Below, one piece after another: positions 8,632 to 18,085 of a stretch of DNA of 64,000 bases. Position numbers and translations under genes: made by a program. Each line of letters opens with the position of its first letter. Position 1 is the stretch's first letter. The notes beneath the pieces are model-generated. The model had not been told where the DNA came from and searched no databases. It saw nothing but the letters and a program-made list of their open reading frames with translations. Origin of the DNA: Bradyrhizobium macuxiense (lineage in GTDB: Bacteria > Pseudomonadota > Alphaproteobacteria > Rhizobiales > Xanthobacteraceae). The stretch lies in assembly GCF_007993935.1 (NCBI RefSeq), contig NZ_VITY01000005.1, positions 481,308 to 545,307 of the forward strand, given 5' to 3'.

Positions 8632-9978
8632 TTAGTCGTTGCTATCCGCAACGCGGACGGTGTAGGCGCTGCCCTTCGACGACGATAGATGGGACAGCAC
8701 CAGAACTGACGGGTCGACGCCGGTCCGGCGGCGGCACAGCACGTTGAGCGCGATGGTTGCGATGACCAGAGATGCGGTCGCCGAGATCGCGGCGCCGAGC
8801 ACGCCGAGCCAGGGGATCAGCACGACGAACCCCAGCAGCCGCAACGCCACGTTGGCAGCGACCACCGGAACGTAATCGCGCTCATGCCCTGTCAGCTGCA
8901 GGACCGCAGCGGACGGCCCGCCGGCCGCCTGGAACGCCGTTCCGATCGCGAGCACGATCAACACCCACTGCTGGGCGGCGAAATGCGGTCCGAACAGGCC
9001 GAGAAGGTAGGGAGCGCCGACCCAGACGATGACGAGCCCGCTGAGCACGCAGAGCGCGGTCACCTCGGCCATCAGCTTCAGCGTATGTTCGAGCTCGCGG
9101 TGGTTCTTGCTGAAATACAGCGACGGCAGCCGGCGCGCGCCGAACGTATAGAGCGCAGCCGACAGCATGGCGAAGATGTTCGCCAGGCGCGACGCGGCGA
9201 AATAGACGCCCGCAGTGGCCGGATCCAGCATCCAGTAGACCAGGATGACGTCGAAATACTGGTTTGCCGCTTCGAGAATGGATGCCAGCCAGAAGCGGAA
9301 TGCGCTGCGATTCCAGCGCGAGGTCTCGAAGCGCGCGGTGACGGAGCGCAGGTTCGGCAGCACGCGCACGATCGATACGATCTGCACGACCAGCCCGAGC
9401 GCCATCGCGACGCTCATCGCGGTGAACAGCTCGGCAGGCGTGAGCTGCCGGTGGCTGAACAGCACCGCGATCAGGATCAGGACAACGGCAACTCGCCAGA
9501 AGAACTCGCGATTGCCTTCGCCCATCAGGATGCTGACCAGCGATCGCGCGATCTGGCTGCCGAGCATGAGCCCGGCATTGACCGCGGTGAACGCCGAGAC
9601 CGAGAGGATCAGCAGCCACCATTCGCCGCGCAGGGTTGCCACCGCGGCGATCGCGGCGATCGAGATCAGCATCCCGATCGCCGAGTTCCTCAGGCTCGAC
9701 AGCAGCACACCCTTGGTGAACTCGGCCTGACCGCGCACCTCGTATTCATTGAGGAAGCGAACCAGCAGCAGCTCCTGGCCGGCAAGGCCCACGACCGAGG
9801 CGATCTGGGCGATGGAGAGCAAGGTTGCGAAGTCGCCGAACGCGTCGGGCGTCATCGCCCGCGCGGCCAGCGAGAACAAGGCGAACGCAAGCCCGCCGCT
9901 GCCGACCTTGAGGAGGATGGTCCCGGCAACGCCGCGCGTGACATCGCGCCGAAACATTTGGAGCACAGAGGCAATCAC
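8632..9978 (-). CDS. Polysaccharide flippase (Wzx/MOP superfamily)
   Basis: The 448-residue protein has about 12-14 predicted membrane helices. The start MFRRDVTRGVAGTILLKVGSG and the segment AARAMTPDAFGDFATLLSI are typical of oligosaccharide flippases. It should move lipid-linked repeat units across the inner membrane for polymerisation. It converges on the Wzz-like gene with only 18 nt between stops. The annotated start is a GTG; an ATG seven codons later (9957) is the alternative, and neither has a strong ribosome-binding site. Confidence 0.85.
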   Translation of the reverse strand: MIASVLQMFRRDVTRGVAGTILLKVGSGGLAFALFSLAARAMTPDAFGDFATLLSIAQIASVVGLAGQELLLVRFLNEYEVRGQAEFTKGVLLSSLRNSAIGMLISIAAIAAVATLRGEWWLLILSVSAFTAVNAGLMLGSQIARSLVSILMGEGNREFFWRVAVVLILIAVLFSHRQLTPAELFTAMSVAMALGLVVQIVSIVRVLPNLRSVTARFETSRWNRSAFRFWLASILEAANQYFDVILVYWMLDPATAGVYFAASRLANIFAMLSAALYTFGARRLPSLYFSKNHRELEHTLKLMAEVTALCVLSGLVIVWVGAPYLLGLFGPHFAAQQWVLIVLAIGTAFQAAGGPSAAVLQLTGHERDYVPVVAANVALRLLGFVVLIPWLGVLGAAISATASLVIATIALNVLCRRRTGVDPSVLVLSHLSSSKGSAYTVRVADSND

Positions 9979-10473
9979 CAGAGACGTCTCAATATCCTGT
10001 CAGGCTGCTGTCCGTAGCAATCGGTGAGGTCAGGAGTGTTAATGTTCTCTTGCTAATATTCCGTTCCTTCCGACGGCTTGCACGCCAAACAGTTGTGAAC
10101 CCGGCCAATATGTCGCGCTGCCCCATTCTGGAACGCCCGTCGTCCTCGCTGTCTCCAAACGGCGCAGGCCGTGTTGCATTTCACCGCATCGTCGGCATCG
10201 TGGGTTGCGCCGGTTGAGGCCGCGTGAGCGCGCGAACGGCGTCCGTCGAAGCTCCACGGCCGGGCAATGGTCCCGCCTGCCTGCTGCGGAGCTTCCAAGG
10301 GATCAGTTTCATGGCCGCTTTTGCTGCAAGCCATGTGCCGCGAAACGGCCGGTCGCCATCCATGCCGTTTCGTTAACCTCAATAACGGAACTCGTCCTGC
10401 TCGCTTGGCGTGGCGGCAGGGCAGGCAAGGAAATTGCAGTTCGATGGCCTATTAGCCGTCGGAGCGGACAAAG
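9979..10473. other. Intergenic region between divergent flippase and monooxygenase genes
   Basis: No gene is supported in these 495 nt. It must carry the divergent promoters. A near match to an EcfG promoter, GGAAC (10387-10391), 17 nt, then CGTG instead of CGTT, precedes the flavin-dependent gene. Nothing else was recognised. Confidence 0.4.
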
Positions 10474-11694
10474 ATGATTGCCGAGGAAAGCACGACCCAG
10501 CCGATCGCAGCTTGCGAGGCTGATATTATTGAAACAGACGTTGCCATCGTTGGTGCCGGTTTGGCAGGCTCGCTCGCGAGGGCCGTGCTTGTCCGGGCCG
10601 GGTATCGGGTCATCCTGATCGACAAGCGGTCGATCCCGCCGGATGAATTCCGCGTCGAAAAGGTTGCGGGACGGCAGATCGATATCTTCCGCCGCCTCGG
10701 CTTCCTCGAGGACGTCGAGGCCGTCTCCTCGTCCTATGACCGCGTGCTCAACATCAGGGGCGGCAGACTGGTCGATATCGGCGTCGGACGATCCTATGGG
10801 GTTTCCTATGCCGACCTCGTCAACATGGCGCGCGGCCTGATGCCTGAACCCTCGAGCCTCCTGCTCGACCAGGTGACCAATGTCAGCTGCAGCGAGGATC
10901 GCCAGCAACTGACGCTGGCCTCCGGGAAGCGTGTCGTCTCGCGCCTGGTCATTCTGGCGACCGGCATGGCGAGCGCGCTTGGCTACACGCTCGGAATGCG
11001 CCGGCAGATGATTGCCGCGCGGCACTCGGTCACGTTCGGCTTTACGATCGCGCGGCCGGATAACGCGCCCTTCGGCTTCGACGCGCTGACCTGCTACGGC
11101 AAGGAGGCGGCCGACGGCGTCGACTATCTCAGCCTGTTTCCGATGTCGGGCGGCATGCGGGCGAACCTGTTCATGTTCCGCGATCCGACCGATCCGATCA
11201 TGCGCGAGCTGCGCCGCGACACCAGGCGGACGCTGCTTCGCCTGATGCCGGGACTTGAACCCTATCTCGGTGATTTCGGGATCGTCGGCCAAGTGCACAA
11301 CTGGGTCATGGACCTGTCGGTGACCGAGGGCCATCTGCAGCCGGGTATCGTGCTGATCGGCGATGCATTCCAGACCAATTGTCCTGCGGCCGGCACCGGC
11401 GTGAGCCGCCTGCTGGTGGATGTCGAGCGGCTCTGCACCGAATATGTGCCGCGCTGGCTCGAGACCGACGGCATGGGCACGGAGAAGATCGAGCAGTTCT
11501 ATTCCGATCCGGACAAGCTCGCCGCCGACCGCCACTCGCTGCAACTGGCGCGTTACCGCGAAGCCTTGACCTCGAACACCGATGTGCGCTGGACGCTGCA
11601 GCGGCAGCTGCACTTCCTGCGCCGCATGGTCACGCACCAGGTGGACCGGATTCATCCGGGATGGGTCATGCGCGTTCGCAGCGCGCTCCGGTAG
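10474..11694 (+). CDS. FAD-dependent oxidoreductase, class A monooxygenase-like
   Basis: This 406-residue protein has an N-terminal FAD-binding dinucleotide fold (DVAIVGAGLAGSLA, about residues 24-37), a central VILATG motif, and the second FAD motif GIVLIGDAFQTNCPAAGTGVS that contacts the ribityl chain in PHBH/UbiH-like enzymes. The fold suggests hydroxylation, reduction or halogenation of an aromatic or isoprenoid substrate. It lies inside a polysaccharide cluster, so oxidation of a lipid carrier, acyl group or linked pigment is possible, but nothing in the sequence fixes the substrate. It is followed by a convergent acyltransferase gene, with a large hairpin between the two stops. Confidence 0.78.
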   Translation: MIAEESTTQPIAACEADIIETDVAIVGAGLAGSLARAVLVRAGYRVILIDKRSIPPDEFRVEKVAGRQIDIFRRLGFLEDVEAVSSSYDRVLNIRGGRLVDIGVGRSYGVSYADLVNMARGLMPEPSSLLLDQVTNVSCSEDRQQLTLASGKRVVSRLVILATGMASALGYTLGMRRQMIAARHSVTFGFTIARPDNAPFGFDALTCYGKEAADGVDYLSLFPMSGGMRANLFMFRDPTDPIMRELRRDTRRTLLRLMPGLEPYLGDFGIVGQVHNWVMDLSVTEGHLQPGIVLIGDAFQTNCPAAGTGVSRLLVDVERLCTEYVPRWLETDGMGTEKIEQFYSDPDKLAADRHSLQLARYREALTSNTDVRWTLQRQLHFLRRMVTHQVDRIHPGWVMRVRSALR

Positions 11695-11800
11695 GTGAAA
11701 GCCGCATCTCCGCGGCTCCATCGCATCATCCGAAATGTGCGAAGCGGGTTTCCCTCGCGGCAAACGCGCGGCGTCTGCCGCGAACTCCTGCGCAAACGAT

Positions 11801-11841
11801 TGAAGCGCGATGATGGTTCAGCGCGAACCCATCGCGCTTCA
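11801..11841. terminator. Hairpin between convergent genes, probable bidirectional terminator
   Basis: TGAAGCGCGAT (11801-11811) pairs exactly with ATCGCGCTTCA (11831-11841), and the inner arms GGTTC and GAACC extend the stem around a short loop. It lies between the stops of the monooxygenase and acyltransferase genes and includes the stop codon of the latter. There is no U-tract. Confidence 0.5.
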
Positions 11842-12969
11842 GCGCGTGCCGGTCGAGGTGCGGATCGGTCTGAGGTCGGTCACGCGCTTGGCGGCCTGCT
11901 TGATCCAGGGCGCCTGCTTCAGGGCAAACAATGCCAGCGAGCCGGCGGCGCTGCCGGCCTGCGTCACGCTCGACATCGGCGTGGGCTGACCCCCGAACTG
12001 CATCTTGTAGGGCTCGTCGCCGATGGTGAAATCCAGCACCCGGCCGCCGCGCTCGATGCAATCCTTGGCGACGCTCTCGAACGTCAGCGCGCCGATCGAC
12101 TGGCTCTTGTACCCCTCCACGTCGAACGCCGTCATGACGACGAGGAGGCTGTCGCGGTGGATCAGCCCAAGGGCGGTCGCGATCACGTTGCCGTCCATCT
12201 TCATGGCATAAAGCCGGGTAAAGGAGCCCATGCCGCGAAGCGCCACGCTCGAATAGAAATCGAAATACTCCGGGCGCTGCAACAGGTCGCCGTCACCCTG
12301 GGCATGGAAGCGCGGCCCGCGAAACTTCCGCATCGTCTCCATGGCCTCGCCGATGGAAGCGGCGTCGTTGCAGCATGAGAAAGTGAGCGTGCCCTTCTTG
12401 TGGATCTGGCGCCATTTCTTTGCCAGCTCCTTCATATAAGACTTGCCCAATGCGTTGAGCTGCCATTGCTCGAACGGCGCGGCCAGCACCGTCGCGTAGG
12501 CATTGGTATCCATCAGGCTGCGATGCGGTGCTCCGAACAGATTCTCGATCGGCATCTTTGCATCGAGCAGCTTGGGTATGCGCAGCAGGTCGAATGGCCG
12601 GAGCAGTTGCCGAAGCTTCTGGCAGGTGCGTCCGTCCTGCAGCAGCTCGGCAAATGTCTTGATGCTGCACACCGGCGCCAGGTAGTCGGACACGCGAAGG
12701 TCGGCGAATTCGATCGTCCGCATCGGTCCGCGCCGCACGCGCAGCATCGGAAGCACCGCCGCCAGCGCTCCGGTTGCGCGCGAGCGGACGACGACGACCA
12801 AGGGCTTCGCTGCCGCGGCGGGAGCGAGCTTGCGATAGAGGCTGTCCAGCCATAGCGGATGCTGGAAGGCGGTCGCGTCCGAGCCGTCGAACAACGTCGC
12901 GTATTCTTCAGACAGGAAGTCGAATGCGTCGTCGATGCAGACATCGAACGCGTCATCATTCTTGTTCAT
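11839..12969 (-). CDS. GNAT-superfamily BioF2-like acyltransferase
   Basis: This 376-residue cytoplasmic protein belongs to the BioF2-like/FemAB-type group with two GNAT lobes. The start FQHPLWLDSLYRKLAP and the C-terminal acyl-CoA lobe with ALGLIHRDSLLVVMTAFDVEGYKSQSIGALTFESVAKDC (residues split here only for naming) match the CelD/BcsL-like acetyltransferases found in cellulose and exopolysaccharide loci. It probably acylates a sugar or lipid intermediate. It is convergent with the flavin gene and divergent from the WecG-type gene. The substrate is unknown. Confidence 0.78.
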   Translation of the reverse strand: MNKNDDAFDVCIDDAFDFLSEEYATLFDGSDATAFQHPLWLDSLYRKLAPAAAAKPLVVVVRSRATGALAAVLPMLRVRRGPMRTIEFADLRVSDYLAPVCSIKTFAELLQDGRTCQKLRQLLRPFDLLRIPKLLDAKMPIENLFGAPHRSLMDTNAYATVLAAPFEQWQLNALGKSYMKELAKKWRQIHKKGTLTFSCCNDAASIGEAMETMRKFRGPRFHAQGDGDLLQRPEYFDFYSSVALRGMGSFTRLYAMKMDGNVIATALGLIHRDSLLVVMTAFDVEGYKSQSIGALTFESVAKDCIERGGRVLDFTIGDEPYKMQFGGQPTPMSSVTQAGSAAGSLALFALKQAPWIKQAAKRVTDLRPIRTSTGTR

Positions 12970-13295
12970 GTGAAACCAAAAGCAAACGAGTTTTCAAAAC
13001 GCCGATCGAGCCGGCCTCTCATCCTTATAGCAAAGGCCGATGACGGCGCGCACTGGTAGAATACGATTTGTATTAATGTCGTGCATCGAACTTTGCATAT
13101 TGTTGCTGGTGGAGCGTCGCTGCGGCTGAAACGACCGCCGCTTGCTGTCGGCGCAGCACTGCCGTGGCCGTGCGAAGCGAGCATGGTTAACGACCTCTTT
13201 GCGGCATCGACTGATCGAGGTGTGACGAGACATCGCGCGTTGTCTGGACCGGATATTGCAGTTAAGGGCATGTAAGCACTGGAGCCCTTGCTGAA
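12970..13295. other. Intergenic region upstream of the WecG-type gene
   Basis: No gene is supported in these 326 nt. There is a small inverted repeat, AATAC-N5-GTATT, near 13060-13075 in an AT-richer patch, a plausible operator or promoter for the two divergent polysaccharide genes. Confidence 0.35.
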
Positions 13296-14294
13296 ATGTT
13301 GAGTCATAGCCAGAACGCCCGCATTTCCGATGCAATTTCGTCTGCGCGCTCCGATCGCGAGGGCACCCAGAGTCTCGATTCAGATGTCGCTGTTCCGCCT
13401 GTCCGAATTTGCGACACTTCGCGTGGTGAGCCGCCGGCGCACGCGACCAGTGTGCCGAACCGGTCGTCTCTGCCGAATGGCATGCGGGAGCGTCGGACCA
13501 ATCCTGTTGGCAGGGCCGCGACTGCCGGCGTCCCGCGGGAAACCATCGGCGGGTTGCGGCTCGCCGTGCTCGATCGCGAGCAGACCGCCGACTTCATGGT
13601 CGAGGCCGTGTACCCGAACCGGCGCGCCAATCGTCCGCTCTATCTGACCTCGGCCAACGGAGAAGTATTGTCGCGTTGCTCGACCGAGCCGATGACCGAT
13701 CGGCTGTTCCGGGCCGCCGATCTGATCAATGCCGACGGGCAGCCGCTGGTCATGGTGTCCAGGCTGCGGTCGTCGAAGCCGCTGCCCGAGCGCGTCGCGA
13801 CCACGGATCTGTTCCATGACGTCGCGTGCAAGGCGGAGAAGCTCGGGCTGACCTTCTATCTGTTCGGCGCGAACGAAGCCGAAAGCCAGGCGGCGATCGC
13901 CAATGTCCGCCGGGCCTATCCGGCCCTCAAGATCGTCGGCCATTCGCACGGCTATCTGCGTGGCGACGCGCTGCGGGCCAAGGTGGACGAGATCAACGCG
14001 CTGGCGCCGGACTTCCTCTGGGTCGCGCTCGGCGTGCCCTATGAGCAGGCCTTCGTCGACGAATTCATGTCGCGGCTCGGCAATGTCGGCGTCATCAAGA
14101 CCTCGGGCGGATTGTTCAATTTCCTGTCCGGATCGCGGCCGCGCGCGCCGCGATGGATGCAGATCGTCGGGCTCGAATGGGCCTGGCGTCTCTGGCTTGA
14201 GCCCCGCCGTCTGTTCTGGCGCTATCTGACGACCAATCCCCACGCTCTCTATCTGCTGTTCAACCGGACTCGGTCCTCGTCGACCAGGGACTAG
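13296..14294 (+). CDS. WecG/TagA/CpsF-family glycosyltransferase
   Basis: The 332-residue protein has a conserved domain at about 90-300 with PLYLTSANGEVLSR, LINADGQPLVMVSR, FYLFGANEAESQAA, and the C-terminal signature KTSGGLFNFLSGSRPRAPRWMQ (quoted only in part elsewhere). The Asp in NADG is the usual catalytic residue. These enzymes add ManNAc, ManNAcA or glucose to lipid-linked acceptors. The first 85 residues are non-conserved and basic, so a start at the ATG at 13482 is possible. It is followed by the polymerase gene 74 nt downstream. Confidence 0.87.
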   Translation: MLSHSQNARISDAISSARSDREGTQSLDSDVAVPPVRICDTSRGEPPAHATSVPNRSSLPNGMRERRTNPVGRAATAGVPRETIGGLRLAVLDREQTADFMVEAVYPNRRANRPLYLTSANGEVLSRCSTEPMTDRLFRAADLINADGQPLVMVSRLRSSKPLPERVATTDLFHDVACKAEKLGLTFYLFGANEAESQAAIANVRRAYPALKIVGHSHGYLRGDALRAKVDEINALAPDFLWVALGVPYEQAFVDEFMSRLGNVGVIKTSGGLFNFLSGSRPRAPRWMQIVGLEWAWRLWLEPRRLFWRYLTTNPHALYLLFNRTRSSSTRD

Positions 14295-14368
14295 ATTTCT
14301 ACCGAGTGCAATGTGCCGCTCCGATCCACCGGCGCGGCGAGCTCTTCAGTGAGCGGAGTACAATTGAT

Positions 14369-15658
14369 ATGGACGGACGAGCGCTCGATAGCTCGGTCTG
14401 GCAGGCGCCGGGCATCGAAGCCGAAAATTTCGCGCGAACCGTCGTCACCTGGTCGATCACCATCAACGTGATCATGTCGATGGGAACGTTCCACCCCGCG
14501 CTGCTTCCAGCCGGGGTGACATTGGTGCAGCAGGTCGTCGCCCTCATGATGTGGGGCGTGCTGATCTATGCGAGCCTGTTCATCCGTCCCCGCCTGCGGC
14601 TCGCGTTCAATCTCGACACGCTGGTGATCGTCGCATTCTATGCGTTCGCCACGATTTCGGTATTCTGGACCGATCTGGACGTCTCCGCCCTGATGAAGGC
14701 CGCCGCGCTCGCGATCACGACGCTCGGCGCGTTCTGCATGGTCACCCGCGTCGATCTCGACGACATCGTGAAGTCGACCACCCGCGGCCTCTTCGTCCTG
14801 ACCGCCGGCTCGGCGTTTTGTGCGGTGATCCTCCCGGACATCGGCGTGGACCAGACCTGGATGCACAATGGGCAATGGCAGGGCGTCTTCGAATCGAAGC
14901 AGACGCTGGGCTTCGCCGGGGCCTATCTGATGTTCTTTTCCTGCTATCGGAAGGTGACCGGGCAGGGATGGCTGCCGTTCCTCGTGACCTTCGCGCTCGC
15001 TTCGACCTGCGTCATCTTTTCGGAGTCGCGCGGCGCCGGCGCCTTGTCGCTGGTCGCCTGCGCGCTGCTGCTGACCTCCCTGTGGTCGGTCAGGTGCATG
15101 CAGGTCTATGCGATGCTGCCATGTGCGATGTGCGTCGTGGCCGCATTGCTGATGCTGTACTTCTACACCACCGGCTACGATTCGATTCATGTCTTCGACA
15201 CGACGATCGATTTCACCGAGCGGACCTTCATCTGGCAGTACGCGATCAGCCATTTCGATGATGCACCGCTGTTCGGCTTTGGCATCAACGGATTCTGGAC
15301 CAGGCCGGAGATCTACGACTATTTCAACCAGAACCACGGCTGGGTGCTCGACAACTACCATAACGGCTATATCGCCATTCTGGTCGAGACCGGGTTCATC
15401 GGCTACTTCCTGTTCACGGCAAGCGTCTTTCTGTTCTCCTACAAGGTGCTCTGCCTGATCGCAGGGCGCGCGATCGAACGCCTGCATTGTGCGCTGATCA
15501 TCGGGTTCGTCTTCCTCAACTGCCAGACCAATTTTACCGAGACGGTCTTCCTTCGCTCGACGATGTTCACATCGGTGCTGTTGATCGCCTTCTTCCTCGC
15601 CGTGTGCCGGTCGCTGCCGCCGTCGCGCGCAGAGCTGTACGAGTTGGAGCGGCCATGA
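14369..15658 (+). CDS. O-antigen ligase / Wzy-type polymerase family membrane protein
   Basis: The 429-residue protein has about 10-11 predicted TM helices and a large periplasmic loop at about residues 275-345 (segments DTTIDFTERTFIWQYAI and GFGINGFWTRPEIYDYF), the pattern of the Wzy_C/WaaL group. With the Wzx- and Wzz-like genes it completes a Wzy-dependent export set. The ATG at 14369 is preferred over a GTG at 14306 because of GGAG about 11 nt upstream. Its stop overlaps the ATG of the GH5 gene (ATGA), so the two are translationally coupled. Confidence 0.82.
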   Translation: MDGRALDSSVWQAPGIEAENFARTVVTWSITINVIMSMGTFHPALLPAGVTLVQQVVALMMWGVLIYASLFIRPRLRLAFNLDTLVIVAFYAFATISVFWTDLDVSALMKAAALAITTLGAFCMVTRVDLDDIVKSTTRGLFVLTAGSAFCAVILPDIGVDQTWMHNGQWQGVFESKQTLGFAGAYLMFFSCYRKVTGQGWLPFLVTFALASTCVIFSESRGAGALSLVACALLLTSLWSVRCMQVYAMLPCAMCVVAALLMLYFYTTGYDSIHVFDTTIDFTERTFIWQYAISHFDDAPLFGFGINGFWTRPEIYDYFNQNHGWVLDNYHNGYIAILVETGFIGYFLFTASVFLFSYKVLCLIAGRAIERLHCALIIGFVFLNCQTNFTETVFLRSTMFTSVLLIAFFLAVCRSLPPSRAELYELERP

Positions 15659-16680
15659 GGGCGATTCGATTGCGTCTGCAAGGAGCCATCCACCTGCTGC
15701 TGGCGGCGGCGCTGTCCGCCGCGCCGATCTCGCCCGCGGGCGCGGCCGGGCAGGCGGCGCCTCCGGACGTCGCGGCACTGGGGCGCGGCATCAATATTCT
15801 CGGCTATGACGGCATCTGGGAGGGTTACCGGAATGCGCCGTTCCGTCCGGAAAACCTCGCCGCCATCCGTAAGGCCGGCTTCGCGCACGTCCGGATCAAC
15901 TTCTTCGGCTTCAGGCACATGGATTCCGGCAACATGCTGGATGAAGCCGTGTTGCGGCGCCTCGATGCCATGATCGAGCAGGTCCTGGCGCACAGGCTGA
16001 TCCCGATCCTCGACGAGCACGACACCGATCTCTGCCAGCGCGACGTGCCGGAATGCACCGGCAAGCTCAAGGCGTTCTGGCGTCAGGTCGCGTCGCGCTA
16101 CGCGGGCAAATATCCCGCGCTGGTGTTCGAGATTCTGAACGAGCCCGGCGGCAACATGACATCGGCCGAGTGGAATGCGCTGCTTGGTGAATGCCTGGCC
16201 ATCGTCAGAGGCACCAATCCGAAGCGCAATGTCGTGGCCGCCATCCTGAACACCGAGGAACTGCCGATCGACGAGCTGGCGCTGCCGGCGGGCGACCGGA
16301 ACCTGATTGTCACATTTCACTATTACTTGCCGCTGCAATTCACCCATCAAGGCGCGCCGTGGTCGGCGACGTTCTCGAAGATTGGCCCGTTGAACTGGGG
16401 CTCTGCGGAGGACGAGGCGAAGGCCGCCGCCGATTTCGACAAGATCCGCGTCTGGGCGGAGAAGGAGAAGCGGCCGATCTATCTCGGCGAATTCGGCGTC
16501 TATGAGCGCGCGCCGGCGGAGAGCCGGGCGACGTACCTGTCGTTCATGACGAGGAGCGCGGAACGGAACGGCTGGGCGTGGGCCTATTGGCAATTCGATC
16601 ACGATTTCGCGGCCTTCGACGGCGCGCGGCAGCGCTGGAAGGAAGATATCCTCCGCGCGATCATTGCTCCGGCCCGCTGA
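15655..16680 (+). CDS. GH5-type glycoside hydrolase (cellulase family), secreted
   Basis: The 341-residue protein has an N-terminal signal peptide (residues 1-31, LHLLLAAALSAAP-like core ending AGA) and a (beta/alpha)8 catalytic domain. The acid/base Glu is E163 in VFEILNEPGG and the nucleophile is E279 in IYLGEFGVYE; both are present, so it should be active. It probably trims or degrades the polysaccharide made by this cluster, or releases stuck chains in the periplasm as seen for glycanases in cellulose and EPS loci. The ATG overlaps the polymerase stop. Confidence 0.88.
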   Translation: MRAIRLRLQGAIHLLLAAALSAAPISPAGAAGQAAPPDVAALGRGINILGYDGIWEGYRNAPFRPENLAAIRKAGFAHVRINFFGFRHMDSGNMLDEAVLRRLDAMIEQVLAHRLIPILDEHDTDLCQRDVPECTGKLKAFWRQVASRYAGKYPALVFEILNEPGGNMTSAEWNALLGECLAIVRGTNPKRNVVAAILNTEELPIDELALPAGDRNLIVTFHYYLPLQFTHQGAPWSATFSKIGPLNWGSAEDEAKAAADFDKIRVWAEKEKRPIYLGEFGVYERAPAESRATYLSFMTRSAERNGWAWAYWQFDHDFAAFDGARQRWKEDILRAIIAPAR

Positions 16681-16797
16681 GGTTTGTCGCTCGCGCCGCA
16701 TTCATCCGGCGTGCCAGCCCTGTCCAAGCGTTGCCTTGCCTAACAAGACCGGAGGAATCATACTCGCTTCGGCGAGACAGAATGGGAACTGACAGCG

Positions 16798-18084
16798 TTG
16801 CCGGACATTGCGAGCAGGGAATTCGATGTCAAGCGCGCAGCCTTTGCCGCGACCATCGGCAACATGCTGGAGTTCTACGACTTCATCACCTACAGCTTCT
16901 TTGCGACCGAGATCGGGCACACGTTCTTTCCCGCGCAAAGTGAGTATGGCAGCCTGATGCTGTCGCTTGCGACCTTCGGCGCCGGTTTCCTGACGCGCCC
17001 GATTGGCGGCATCGTACTCGGCATCTTCTCCGACCGGGTCGGCCGCCGGCCGGCGATGCTGCTGAGCTTCGCGCTGATGGGTGGCGCGATCCTGACCATC
17101 GCGCTGACGCCGTCCTATGCCGCCATCGGCATCGTGGCGCCTGTTGTCGTGATCCTGGCGCGGATGGTGCAGGGCTTCGCGCTCGGCGGCGAGGTCGGGC
17201 CGACCACGGCCTATCTCATCGAGATTGCCGCGCCCAGGAATCGCGGCCTCGTGGTGGCATGGCAGCCTGCGAGCCAGGAGATCGCGGCGACGGTCGGCGC
17301 CCTTGTCGGCGTCATCCTGAGCAGCACGATGGCGCCCGATATGCTGCAGGCCTATGGATGGCGGGTCGCTTTCCTGCTCGGAGCGGTCTGCCTGCCGTTC
17401 GGCATCTGGATGCGCCGCACGCTGCCGGAAACGGTCTCGCATGGCGAGCACGTTGCCGGGCAGGTCGAAAGCTCAAGCCATCTCGCGCTGGCGCGCCGGC
17501 ACCTTCGCGTGATCGTGCTGGCGGTGATGATCCTGGCCAGCGGTACGATCTCGACCTATGTGACGCAATACATGACGACCTACGCCAAGAATACGCTGCA
17601 TGTGTCGCCGTCGCTCGCCTTCACCGTATCGCTGGTGAGTAACGGGCTGCAGATCATCGGCGCGGTGCTGGGTGGCTGGCTCGCCGACCGGCTGGGTCGC
17701 AAGCCGATCATGATCTGGCCGCAGCTGGTCGTGCTGGTGCTGACCTATCCGGCCTTCCTGTGGATCGTCCGGGACCCCGGCGCCTGGTCGCTGCTGTTCG
17801 GCTTCGGCATCTTGTCGTTCATCGGATCGCTGCCGTTCACGGCATTCTATGCCGCCTTCACCGAAGCGCTGCCGCAGAACATTCGCGGCGGCGTGTTCGC
17901 CACGATCTACGCGGTCGCGATCGCGACGTTCGGCGGCACCGCGCAGCTCGTGGTCACGTGGCTGCTGCACGTGACCGGAGATCCGCTGGCGCCGTCCTGG
18001 TATCTCTTGCTCGCGGCCGCGGTCGGCATCGTGGCGATGAGCCTGATGCCCGAGACCGCCCCGGTGAAGACAGGCGAGAAGTAG
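16798..18084 (+). CDS. MFS transporter, metabolite:H+ symporter (MHS) type
   Basis: The 428-residue inner-membrane protein has 12 predicted TM helices. It has the family N-terminus (RAAFAATIGNMLEFYDFITYS) and the conserved loop DRVGRRPAML between TM2 and TM3, as in proline/betaine, citrate and shikimate symporters. The start is a TTG: upstream in frame there is no ATG or GTG before a stop at 16741, and an ATG at 16782 is out of frame. It stands alone between the polysaccharide cluster and a palindromic repeat. Substrate is probably a small carboxylate or zwitterion. Confidence 0.86.
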   Translation: MPDIASREFDVKRAAFAATIGNMLEFYDFITYSFFATEIGHTFFPAQSEYGSLMLSLATFGAGFLTRPIGGIVLGIFSDRVGRRPAMLLSFALMGGAILTIALTPSYAAIGIVAPVVVILARMVQGFALGGEVGPTTAYLIEIAAPRNRGLVVAWQPASQEIAATVGALVGVILSSTMAPDMLQAYGWRVAFLLGAVCLPFGIWMRRTLPETVSHGEHVAGQVESSSHLALARRHLRVIVLAVMILASGTISTYVTQYMTTYAKNTLHVSPSLAFTVSLVSNGLQIIGAVLGGWLADRLGRKPIMIWPQLVVLVLTYPAFLWIVRDPGAWSLLFGFGILSFIGSLPFTAFYAAFTEALPQNIRGGVFATIYAVAIATFGGTAQLVVTWLLHVTGDPLAPSWYLLLAAAVGIVAMSLMPETAPVKTGEK

Positions 18085-18085
18085 A

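Noticed and set aside
10387..10412. EcfG-like promoter before the flavin gene
   Set aside because: The spacing is 17 nt, but the -10 reads CGTG rather than CGTT; too weak to call.
11695..12378. Plus-strand open frame after the flavin gene
   Set aside because: It overlaps the C-terminal half of the acyltransferase gene on the other strand and crosses the hairpin between the genes; no known motif.
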